Source: Candidatus Gastranaerophilales bacterium (GTDB lineage Bacteria; Cyanobacteriota; Vampirovibrionia; Gastranaerophilales; Gastranaerophilaceae). Taken from it: a stretch of DNA of 64,000 nucleotides. The notes below the pieces were generated by a model. That model did no database searches and was not told the origin of the DNA. It saw only the letters and a program-made list of their open reading frames with translations. Position 1 is the first letter of the stretch; every line of letters starts with the position of its first letter. Shown in pieces: positions 34,846-42,904 of the stretch. A program made the position numbers and the translations under genes. The stretch is taken from contig CALVEM010000008.1 of the NCBI GenBank assembly GCA_944326605.1, positions 1 to 64,000 on the forward strand, in the 5' to 3' direction.

Positions 34846-36498
34846 TTAAGAATTTAACGATTTTTCAAAATCTTCATTTATTAATTCCAGACCACTCAAA
34901 TCATTCGGGCTATAAGTTCCTTGATCCATCTTTTTATAAATTCCGCATCTTTCATACATATTCTCCGTAGCCTCTGCTGCCAGATTTGCAATATCCGCAC
35001 CGGTATATGACAAATCATGAATTTTTTTAGCTAATTCAGCCCTATCTATATCATCACTGACTTTTTTATTTTTCAAATAGAAATTTAATATATCTAAACA
35101 AGCTTTTTCATCCGGCTTTTTAACTTCTATAAGATTTCCAAGACGACCGCTTCTTTTGATAGCACTGTCAATCATATCAGGTCTGTTTGTTGTACCTATA
35201 ATTGCAACTCTTGCGTTATTTTTTTCTAGTCTGTCAATCAATGTCAAAAATTGCGAAACTACATTATTATTCGGAACGTTATTATTACCTTCTCTGCGCA
35301 CAGCCAGCAGGGCATCAATTTCATCAATAAACAGCAGCGACGGCTGATTATCCTCAAGCTCCTTAAACACTTTACGCCACAAAGCTTCCGCTTCTCCGAA
35401 ATGCGACCGTTCCAGTTCTTTTGAATCAATTTTTATAAAATGAATATCTTCCCCTTTACGTTTTTTTGCTTCACCTATAACAGCAAGAGCCAGAAGTGTC
35501 TTTCCCGTTCCGGGGGCACCGTATAATATAGTTCCCCTGTTCATCAACCCCGGAAAAGCTTCGGGGTATAAAAGAGGAAATAGAACCTTCTTCTTTACAA
35601 GTTCTATAGTATCATCCATGCCTGCAATATCATCAAAAGTCCGATAAGGAATATTTATTGATTTTGTATCTAATTTTGATTTATTTTTTAAAGCATCAAT
35701 AAGAACACTTCCCTGATTATTTACATTTGTGCCGGATAATTGTTCAGTTTTTTCAGACGGTTTTCGAATAATAAAGCCGTTTTCGAGTTTAAATCCATCG
35801 GTAAAGAAACTTTCCACAGGGAATTTTGCATCATAATAAATCAAATTTGTCTCTTTGTCCGTTTTTAAAAGCCTGAATCTGTTTTTATCAGCTGTTTCGA
35901 TTAAATCATTATATTTTGCCGGAATATTATGCGTCGACCAGCAATATGAATCTTTTCTCTCATTATTTGAAAGATTTCTTGATTGTCCGTAAGTATAAAA
36001 ATTATTTTTATCCATCCTTGCAATCAAAAATGTATTTGTCGCATTTTCTTCATGTATGACGTACACATATTTAATATTCTTAGGATTTGGGAGAAAATTA
36101 TTTTCTTTTGTTAAAGCATGTTGAACATTATATTTAAAAAACGCTCCATCCATATCCCCTATGGCAATTAAAGATTCATCATCCAACCTGTGTAATGTAT
36201 CACCTATTTTTAGTGAAAGCAGAATACCGTTTGCATTAAGACCTTTCAAAGAATCTAAAGTTACATTCTGAAATTCTTCATCTTTACCAGCATAAGGATT
36301 TTTAGAACAGCTATCGTTATTGTCTATATCATCAGACTGCTTTACTGATTTTGCTTTATCAGATTTCCTTGAAAACCAGCCGGAGAAAGAAACATAGTCC
36401 TGCTGTATTACATTTTCTCTGAATACATGAGGCTGAATCTTTTTATAATTGCTTATACTCTTTGTCTGATAAAACGTGTTTACAGGATAAATTTTCAT
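34846..36498 (-). CDS. AAA+ ATPase with lineage-specific N-terminal domain
   Basis: A 550-aa protein. The AAA+ module (about residues 285-535) has Walker A GAPGTGKT (327-334), Walker B LLFIDEID and the second region of homology GTTNRPDMIDSAIKRSGRL, of the FtsH/Cdc48 type. There is no protease domain and no membrane segment. The N-terminal 280 residues are unfamiliar and include DYVSFSGWF at 35-42, the local FxG motif. Probably a remodelling ATPase for an unknown client. The start codon lacks a ribosome-binding site but has TTTAAT six bases before it. Confidence 0.82.
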   Translation of the reverse strand: MKIYPVNTFYQTKSISNYKKIQPHVFRENVIQQDYVSFSGWFSRKSDKAKSVKQSDDIDNNDSCSKNPYAGKDEEFQNVTLDSLKGLNANGILLSLKIGDTLHRLDDESLIAIGDMDGAFFKYNVQHALTKENNFLPNPKNIKYVYVIHEENATNTFLIARMDKNNFYTYGQSRNLSNNERKDSYCWSTHNIPAKYNDLIETADKNRFRLLKTDKETNLIYYDAKFPVESFFTDGFKLENGFIIRKPSEKTEQLSGTNVNNQGSVLIDALKNKSKLDTKSINIPYRTFDDIAGMDDTIELVKKKVLFPLLYPEAFPGLMNRGTILYGAPGTGKTLLALAVIGEAKKRKGEDIHFIKIDSKELERSHFGEAEALWRKVFKELEDNQPSLLFIDEIDALLAVRREGNNNVPNNNVVSQFLTLIDRLEKNNARVAIIGTTNRPDMIDSAIKRSGRLGNLIEVKKPDEKACLDILNFYLKNKKVSDDIDRAELAKKIHDLSYTGADIANLAAEATENMYERCGIYKKMDQGTYSPNDLSGLELINEDFEKSLNS

Positions 36499-36504
36499 AT
36501 AATA

Positions 36505-36510
36505 ATTAAA
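36505..36510 (-). promoter_or_regulatory. -10-like box of a possible leaderless promoter (AAA+ gene)
   Basis: On the minus strand: TTTAAT, six bases, ATG, no ribosome-binding site. Weaker match than the TATAAT cases and in very A/T-rich DNA. Confidence 0.35.
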
Positions 36511-36595
36511 TCTCAAAAAAATTTTTTTTGCTATTAATAAGGCTGTATTTTTATGCTAAAATTTAATTAAGAGAAATAGAAAGAGGTATAAACTT

Positions 36596-37345
36596 ATGTC
36601 AGGACACTCAAAATGGTCAACCATTAAACATAAAAAAGCAAAAGTAGATTCACAGCGCGCAGTTGTATTTCAAAAATATTCAAGAGAATTAATCGTATCG
36701 GCAAGATTAGGCGGTCCGGATCCTGCAGGAAACTTCAGATTAAGAACCGCTATTGAAAAAGCAAAAGCGGCAGGGCTCCCTAACGATAATATTAAACGCG
36801 CTATAGAAAAAGGTGCAGGAGCAGGAGCTTCCGAAAACTACGAAGAACTAATATACGAAGGTTATGCAGCAGGAGGAGTTGCCGTTGTTGTAGAAGCCAT
36901 GACTGATAACCGGAACAGAACCGCAGGCGATATAAGAAGTTTTTTCACTAAATATAACGGAAGTTTAGGAGCTACAGGCTGCGTCGGCTGGATGTTTGAT
37001 CAGCGCGGGGTAATAACATTTGACGAAAGTGTTGATTTTGATAAACTCTTTGAAGCTGCTATTAATCTTGATGCCCTTGATGTAACGGAAGAAGATGATA
37101 CTTATAAAGTTTTAACAACTCCGGAAAGCTTCCAATCAGTTGTTGAAGGTTTAGAAAAAGAAGGATTTAAAGCACAATCAGCAGAACTTGTAAGAATTCC
37201 GCAAAATACCGTAGAAATTACAGATGAAAAAACTGCGGATCAAATTTTAAAACTTTTAGATAAACTGGAAGAACACGATGATGTTCAAAATGTTTACGCA
37301 AACTGTGACATCCCTGATGATATTTTACAGAAATTAGAAAATTAA
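36596..37345 (+). CDS. yebC: YebC/PmpR family protein (TACO1-like)
   Basis: A 249-aa protein starting MSGHSKWSTIKHKKAKVD, with NDNIKRAIEKGAG and YEGYAAGGVAVVVEA, the standard family landmarks. Members act as transcription regulators or as translation factors that relieve stalling on proline-rich stretches. AAGAGG precedes the ATG. The next gene starts two bases after its stop. Confidence 0.95.
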   Translation: MSGHSKWSTIKHKKAKVDSQRAVVFQKYSRELIVSARLGGPDPAGNFRLRTAIEKAKAAGLPNDNIKRAIEKGAGAGASENYEELIYEGYAAGGVAVVVEAMTDNRNRTAGDIRSFFTKYNGSLGATGCVGWMFDQRGVITFDESVDFDKLFEAAINLDALDVTEEDDTYKVLTTPESFQSVVEGLEKEGFKAQSAELVRIPQNTVEITDEKTADQILKLLDKLEEHDDVQNVYANCDIPDDILQKLEN

Positions 37346-37346
37346 T

Positions 37347-38648
37347 ATGATTGACAATCTCAGACAAATATTTAAATTCCTTGACGGAGCTTCAAATATT
37401 CAAAGCATTATGAATGTTCTTGAAGAAGTTTTTCCACTCAACGCAATATATATTTATGACCCGACAACAGAATCTTTAAGAGATTTTTCAAAAAGCTGGA
37501 TGTTTATAAAATCAAAAGAATTAAACAATGTTTTTAAAAAGCTCGGGGAGAAAAAATATATAACGTCAGATAACCGTTCTTATTATGCACTTTTTAACAA
37601 CGGACAGGTTATCGGGATGCTTGAATTTTCGGAAAAGCTTCACAGCCGCTTGCTTGAATTTCTTGAACTTTCAATATTTTGTATTTCCTTAAAAATACAG
37701 AATATTATTTTAAGTGAAAGAATGCAGAAGAATATTGATTTTCATGATTCGATGAAAAATATCGCAAAAATTATTGAAACACAGTATGAAACAAATTATA
37801 TTATACCGATTATCGGGGAAATGATTGATAAATTTGTATCAGATCATCTGGTTTACATCTTTATAGACAACAAACTTGTCTGGCCTTCTGCCTGTAAAGA
37901 TGAGAAAATCTTTGAATTGATAAAATGTTTAAACAACAACTCCGAATACATTCTGACGCCTGACAGAAAAATCGGTCTTTTCCCGCTGATAAGCGAAAAC
38001 AAATTATTGGGCTGTATTGTAACCAAAGGGACAGACAACGTTTTGAGTGAAAAAGAAATTGAATATCTTGAACAGCTATCCAAACAGGCTGCAACCACAA
38101 TAAACAGAGCTAATGTTTATGCGGAAATTTTAAAACATGCAACTCTTGACGCTCTGACAGGTTTTTATAACAGACGACAGCTTGAAGAACGTATCAAGCA
38201 GGAAGTTTCCGGAGCAAAAAGACAAAAGAGAAATCTTTGCGCTGTTATGATAGATATCGACTTTTTCAAAAATATCAATGATACATACGGACACGCTGCC
38301 GGAGATCTTGTTTTAAAAACAGTTTCCCGCACAATAAAATTACAGCTGAGAAATTATGATATTGCAGGCAGGTACGGCGGAGAAGAGTTTGTTATTCTTC
38401 TGCCTTTCACTAAACTTGATGAAGCTGCAATGGTTGCCGAAAGGCTTAGAAAAACCGTTGAAAAAACTAAAATTGATATCTCAAAAATTAACCCTGATAC
38501 ACATGTAAAAAATATCAGTGTTACAATAAGTCTTGGAGTTCATCAGTACAAATCTGATGAAAATGACGAAGAATTAATTAAAAATGCTGATAATGCCCTA
38601 TATGAGGCAAAAAACAGCGGACGTAATAAAGTTGTTACAAAGGAATAA
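37347..38648 (+). CDS. Diguanylate cyclase with GAF-like sensor region
   Basis: A 433-aa protein. About 250 N-terminal residues look like one or two GAF-type sensor domains; there is no membrane segment. The GGDEF domain (DALTGFYNRRQLEE ... GRYGGEEFVILLPF) has an intact GGEEF active site and a product-inhibition site RNYD five residues before it. Predicted active c-di-GMP synthase. A c-di-GMP-type HD-GYP-like protein occurs at 58.2 kb. Confidence 0.9.
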   Translation: MIDNLRQIFKFLDGASNIQSIMNVLEEVFPLNAIYIYDPTTESLRDFSKSWMFIKSKELNNVFKKLGEKKYITSDNRSYYALFNNGQVIGMLEFSEKLHSRLLEFLELSIFCISLKIQNIILSERMQKNIDFHDSMKNIAKIIETQYETNYIIPIIGEMIDKFVSDHLVYIFIDNKLVWPSACKDEKIFELIKCLNNNSEYILTPDRKIGLFPLISENKLLGCIVTKGTDNVLSEKEIEYLEQLSKQAATTINRANVYAEILKHATLDALTGFYNRRQLEERIKQEVSGAKRQKRNLCAVMIDIDFFKNINDTYGHAAGDLVLKTVSRTIKLQLRNYDIAGRYGGEEFVILLPFTKLDEAAMVAERLRKTVEKTKIDISKINPDTHVKNISVTISLGVHQYKSDENDEELIKNADNALYEAKNSGRNKVVTKE

Positions 38649-38653
38649 AAACT

Positions 38654-39115
38654 ATGAAAAGTTATAAAAAGTTGTGCAAAACTCTTGATGATACAAAAAA
38701 ACTGGCGCAAAAATTTGCCGCACTAATTCAAGACGGATGTTTTATCAATCTGTACGGAGAAATCGGAGCAGGGAAAACTGCCTTTGTAAAACTCGTCGCC
38801 GATGCGCTTGATGTAAAAGAAAAAGTTACAAGTCCGAGTTTTGTAATACTTAATGAATACCATACAGGGTCAATTCCGATTTATCATTTTGACCTTTACA
38901 GGCTTGAAAATGAAGGAATAAAAACTATTTACGATGAACTGCGTGAGTATTCGGAAGGCAAACAGGTTACATTTGTTGAATGGGCGGAATTTAATCAGAA
39001 CGAAGCGCCGTTTAATCATATAAAAATTAATGTTACATACTCTGATGACGAATCCAGACTTTACGAATTTATCTCCTGCGGTAAAGATGAAATAATAGAG
39101 GGGCTAGAAAAATGA
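38654..39115 (+). CDS. tsaE: tRNA t6A synthesis ATPase TsaE
   Basis: A 153-aa P-loop protein: Walker A GEIGAGKTAFVK, then KVTSPSFVILNEY, PIYHFDLYRLE and FVEWAE. It works with TsaB, TsaC and TsaD to make N6-threonylcarbamoyladenosine in tRNA. It overlaps tsaB by four bases. Confidence 0.93.
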   Translation: MKSYKKLCKTLDDTKKLAQKFAALIQDGCFINLYGEIGAGKTAFVKLVADALDVKEKVTSPSFVILNEYHTGSIPIYHFDLYRLENEGIKTIYDELREYSEGKQVTFVEWAEFNQNEAPFNHIKINVTYSDDESRLYEFISCGKDEIIEGLEK

Positions 39116-39717
39116 TTACACTTGCTTTTGACACCTGCCTTGATAAAATGTATGCAGTTATAAAAAAAGACGGACAAATTCTTTCTTCACGTATTGTGGA
39201 AAATAAAGATAACAAATATCATTCCGCTTTTCTAATTTCTACCTTGCAGGAAATCATGAGTGAAAATCATATTAAACCTCAAGATATTGATTTAATAGGG
39301 GTTAATATAGGTCCCGGAAGTTTTACGGGGATAAGGGCCTGTGTTACGGTTGCACGTGTTATGGCACAGCAGCTCAACTGTCGGGCAACAGGAGTTTCAT
39401 CATTAGAAATTCTTTCCAAAATTTCCGATAACAATCCGCTTGTTGCGCTTGATGCGAGAAAAAATTGCGCTTATCTTTATTATAACGGAGAAATTAAAGG
39501 CGCAGTTCCTGTTGATGAAGTTAAAGAAATTATTACATCCGGCAACTTTACCGTAATTACGGACGACAAATTAAAACCACTTCTTGGCGGAATTTCATAT
39601 CAGGGTGCATCTTATCCTCTGGGCGAAATTCTTGCAGAACTTGCAGAACAAAAAAATGATGAAGGCGACTGGAGAAAATTAAAGCCGCTATACATTCAAC
39701 CGCCTCCAGGGGTATAA
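39112..39717 (+). CDS. tsaB: tRNA t6A synthesis protein TsaB
   Basis: A 201-aa protein: LAFDTCLDKMYAVI, then the family signature GVNIGPGSFTGIRACVTVARV. It scaffolds TsaD and TsaE; tsaD is not in the window. A ribosome-binding site (AGAGGGG) lies in the end of tsaE. Confidence 0.92.
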   Translation: MITLAFDTCLDKMYAVIKKDGQILSSRIVENKDNKYHSAFLISTLQEIMSENHIKPQDIDLIGVNIGPGSFTGIRACVTVARVMAQQLNCRATGVSSLEILSKISDNNPLVALDARKNCAYLYYNGEIKGAVPVDEVKEIITSGNFTVITDDKLKPLLGGISYQGASYPLGEILAELAEQKNDEGDWRKLKPLYIQPPPGV

Positions 39718-39743
39718 AACAGATAAAATCGGGAATAATATAA

Positions 39744-40727
39744 TTGAACAAAATCCTGATGGTACGTATGGAGAATAAATTAAAAAAAACTAAAAAGACA
39801 TTTGAAAACGAACTACTCCAGATCCCCCTGACAAAAAAGGAGTTAAAAAATCTTTTGAATTACCGCATACCATGCCTGTGCTGCGGAAAAGAAATGCTTC
39901 ATCCTGATATTTATATGAATTTGATGGAAAAGAAAGAACTCAGCGGTAAAGCCGATGATGCTATTAAAATTCTGGAACCGTTTGAAAATATTATGCACCC
40001 TGTCGAAAGACAGGTATTTAATATGTTAAAAAGTTTGTCTGCTAAGTACCCTGATAAAAACTTCAAAGAACTGCTTGAGATAAAAAAAGATATCCACGAA
40101 CTTGCGCTCGTTAAAATTCAGAGTTCTATATTTAATAAAGTCAGCTTTTACAGACGGATACTTCCTAAAAAAATGGCAAGACAGCTTCGCAAACTTATGA
40201 TTAAAACAAATGACATAATTTTTGATCCCGAACCGCATAAACCTTTTTCAAGAAGAATTTTTATTTATAAATTAAAAAATATTATCCGTAATCTTGAAAG
40301 TAAAACAATTAAAGAAGAAATAATAAAAATCGCACGCAGGCTGCCCCGATCCAGTGATGAAGTCTGCGCGTTTGTAGTAAAAAACGCAAGAAAAAGACCT
40401 GAAGTAATTGCACTTAATTTGATACATTCATCGGTCGGAACCTTTGAACATCTTACTCCAAAATGTATGCTTGGTTTAAGCAATTCGCTTAACTTCGCAC
40501 TTGAATGCTCATATTGCAATAATTCACGCCACCACTATCCTATACCGGTTCAAATAGAAGAAAACCCTGATATGCCCCGCAATGCTCAATTACAGACAGA
40601 CAAATTAATTGCTTTATGCAAAAAAGGGATATGTAACAAGGAATACATTGAAAATCTTAGAGAAGTACTCTACTGGCTGTCTGACAGATATATAAATCTT
40701 GATATTTCCAAGCTTTATCTTACGTAA
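39744..40727 (+). CDS. HNH-like zinc protein, first of a tandem pair
   Basis: 327 aa counted from a TTG start; ATGs at 39759 or 39768 are alternatives and no start is well supported. CLCC (residues 44-47) and CSYC (255-258) can make a split zinc site. FEHLTPK (234-240) plus FALECSYCNNSR matches an HNH endonuclease core (EHxxPK...N...CxxCN). Helical, Lys-rich DNA between the two. The next gene has the same order. No methylase or restriction partner is nearby; the target is unknown. Confidence 0.7.
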   Translation: MNKILMVRMENKLKKTKKTFENELLQIPLTKKELKNLLNYRIPCLCCGKEMLHPDIYMNLMEKKELSGKADDAIKILEPFENIMHPVERQVFNMLKSLSAKYPDKNFKELLEIKKDIHELALVKIQSSIFNKVSFYRRILPKKMARQLRKLMIKTNDIIFDPEPHKPFSRRIFIYKLKNIIRNLESKTIKEEIIKIARRLPRSSDEVCAFVVKNARKRPEVIALNLIHSSVGTFEHLTPKCMLGLSNSLNFALECSYCNNSRHHYPIPVQIEENPDMPRNAQLQTDKLIALCKKGICNKEYIENLREVLYWLSDRYINLDISKLYLT

Positions 40728-40777
40728 CATTTTTTAATAAATTAGCAAAAAATTTTAATCAGGTGTATTTTTACTTT

Positions 40778-42181
40778 ATGAGGATTGCATCTGTATTAAA
40801 TAGTTTTTTCATAAAGCCTTTAGGAGTAAATAAGAATAACCGGCATGATTATTCTGTATACAGGTTTCCTGTAAACAATTCCTCGCCTGCAGGTGACGTT
40901 TTCATAAAAAGCCAGCCTTCGTTTACAGCTATTACAAGTGCATCAGGATTGAGAAACCTTGCATACCAAAGAAAAATGCACTGCATATATTGCGGAAGGC
41001 CTCTTTTGAGTGATAAAATTGTAAACAGGTTAAAAAGCAGCGGAGTATTTTCAGGACCTATAAAAAAATTTGTTCAGGAAATGTTTAATTATATCGAATA
41101 TCTCCATCCGACGGAAAAAGAATTTGTAAAAAGAACAGCGCTTATGGCTTTTGACAAGCCGAATATAAGATTATCAGAAGCCATAAAAATTATGTATCCT
41201 AAAGCAAACAAAGAACTTCTGGAAGAACAGAAACCTATTTTTAAAGAACTTTCAATGCTTACAAAAGAAATGCCCCGCGGTTATAAAACCAGATTTAAGG
41301 AACTTTTGCGGGTTTCAAAATTAAGATTAGAGGAAAAAAGTTATATACCTTCCGAATTTAGCGGCAAAGAATTTAAATATAAAATGTCACGTTTAGGTGT
41401 TACGATAAAAGATGAATATATGGCACGAAAAATAACACAGCTTACAGAACCGCTCACACACCCTATATTCAAGAACGCCAAAGAGCCTTTAACACCAAAA
41501 TTTATTGATAAAATATTGCAGATAACGGAAACCCGTGACGTTAATAAAAAAAGTTTAACAAAAAAAGATTTACAATTAATTATTTTAAATAAAATAAGAC
41601 AGTATGGCGAAATCCTTAACAGAAAAGATATTTTATCCCTATGTGATATTGGTATTAATACAATTGAAGAGCGTCCTGTTAAAATAAAATTCAGTAATAA
41701 AGCGTTTAAATACGATTTAAATGAAGCTCTTTACGGGATGCAGGATGAGCAGCTCAGAACTAAAATAAATGAAATAGTTGACAAATTACCTACCTCAAGA
41801 ACCAGTGTAAACGCTTTTATTACAAAACATGAACTATCTGCATCAGATGCTGTAGGTTATAATGTGTTAAGACCTTCTATAGCTACAATAGAGCATATAC
41901 ATCCGAAATCTCTTGGCGGACAAAATGAACTTGCCAATTATGCTCTTGCCTGTGCCTGTGACAACTCTAACCGCTCAAATAACAGCCTTGTAGAATTTAT
42001 AAAACAATTTGATATAAAAAATCAAAAAACATATTTCAAGGAAATTTTTGAGGAAGCATATCGCGGTAATCTTCCAATAAGAACGGCAAAAAAAATGGTT
42101 GAAACATTTTTTAATGAAAGCGGAAGAAATATTGACACCGGCAGACTTGGAATAAAAGTAACGAAACTGAAGAAAAAATAA
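40778..42181 (+). CDS. HNH-like zinc protein, second of a tandem pair
   Basis: 467 aa from the ATG at 40778. CIYC lies near residue 69, followed by YLHPTEKEFVKR (compare MHPVERQVF in the first gene), and the HNH-like core IEHIHPKSLGGQNELANYAL then CACDNSNRS near residue 372. The second cysteine pair is CxC, not CxxC. About 140 extra residues are inserted in the middle. The N-terminal PSFTA resembles the local FxG motif. Probably a duplication of the preceding gene that has diverged. Confidence 0.7.
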   Translation: MRIASVLNSFFIKPLGVNKNNRHDYSVYRFPVNNSSPAGDVFIKSQPSFTAITSASGLRNLAYQRKMHCIYCGRPLLSDKIVNRLKSSGVFSGPIKKFVQEMFNYIEYLHPTEKEFVKRTALMAFDKPNIRLSEAIKIMYPKANKELLEEQKPIFKELSMLTKEMPRGYKTRFKELLRVSKLRLEEKSYIPSEFSGKEFKYKMSRLGVTIKDEYMARKITQLTEPLTHPIFKNAKEPLTPKFIDKILQITETRDVNKKSLTKKDLQLIILNKIRQYGEILNRKDILSLCDIGINTIEERPVKIKFSNKAFKYDLNEALYGMQDEQLRTKINEIVDKLPTSRTSVNAFITKHELSASDAVGYNVLRPSIATIEHIHPKSLGGQNELANYALACACDNSNRSNNSLVEFIKQFDIKNQKTYFKEIFEEAYRGNLPIRTAKKMVETFFNESGRNIDTGRLGIKVTKLKKK

Positions 42182-42271
42182 TTATTAACAATTGTAAAAA
42201 TCAATAATAAATAATTAAACTTTTTATAAAAATCTGCCGATTAACTAAATGTAGTTAATAAGGATATAAAA

Positions 42272-42568
42272 ATGGCAGATACAGGAGCATCATTTAACAG
42301 ACCATATAAGCCGTTTGGGATGAACGTAAAAGTTCCGGAAATAGGGGAACGGACATTAAAGCAAGCCGGCGATACTTTAGGCAGTATCGTAAAAAGTCCG
42401 GCAGAGCCTCTGTTTAAATTCTTAGAAGATAACGAGGAAGTCTTCACCGGAGATATAAATTATAAAATAAATAAACTCTACGCAGAAAGTTTCACAATCG
42501 GATCTGCAATGAGAATGGAAGATGAAAAGGTAAACGGAATGCCGTCATCATTCGATATGCATTTTTAA
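42272..42568 (+). CDS. Small hypothetical protein
   Basis: 98 aa, no membrane segment. AAGGA lies upstream of the ATG. Residues near the start (SFNRPYKPFGMNVKVPEIGE) are Pro/Gly rich; the rest is probably helical. Not recognised. Confidence 0.6.
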   Translation: MADTGASFNRPYKPFGMNVKVPEIGERTLKQAGDTLGSIVKSPAEPLFKFLEDNEEVFTGDINYKINKLYAESFTIGSAMRMEDEKVNGMPSSFDMHF

Positions 42569-42571
42569 CCC

Positions 42572-42694
42572 GCCGAGCAAAAGCATGAGCGAAGCGAAAG
42601 ACGAACAAACACCAACGGAAACGTTGAGTTTGCGTTGTGGTTGTGAGCGGTGCTGTTTAACGCGAGGCGGAGCCGAGCAAAAGCATGAGCGAAG
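42572..42694 (+). repeat. Direct repeat pair, 23 bp, 100-bp period
   Basis: GCCGAGCAAAAGCATGAGCG followed by AAG occurs at 42572-42594 and again at 42672-42694. The DNA between is GC-richer than its surroundings and not coding. It lies directly after the stop of the small gene at 42272 and before a terminator. Confidence 0.75.
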
Positions 42695-42742
42695 AAAGAA
42701 AGAAAAAAAGAAAACTAATTCTTCTTTGTCTATATATGATAG

Positions 42743-42766
42743 AAAAGCCCCTAAAGGGCTTTTTTC
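42743..42766 (+). terminator. Rho-independent terminator upstream of pnp
   Basis: AAAAGCCC-CTAAA-GGGCTTTTTT: a short strong stem with T6. It separates the upstream unit from the pnp promoter. Confidence 0.85.
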
Positions 42767-42811
42767 GTGTAACATTAATTTATAGAAACGCCTATTTTTT
42801 CTTGTTTGCGG

Positions 42812-42904
42812 TATAATAAGGAGGAACATAAGAAGTGTATAACTAAATGCGCCAGAAAAGCGCAAAGCCCGCGGAAAGTTCGCCACGGGCAGGAAAGGAA
42901 AATT
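42812..42904 (+). promoter_or_regulatory. pnp promoter -10 and structured 5' leader
   Basis: TATAAT at 42812-42817 is followed by a roughly 80-base leader with two small hairpins: GCGC-loop-GCGC (42849-42863) and GCCCG-loop-CGGGC (42867-42890), then AGGAAAGG before the ATG. In enterobacteria PNPase autoregulates through a leader hairpin; whether this leader acts the same way is inference. Confidence 0.5.

Noticed and set aside
42548-42886. 112-codon minus-strand open frame before pnp
   Set aside because: Crosses a terminator and a promoter and translates repeat DNA; no family similarity.
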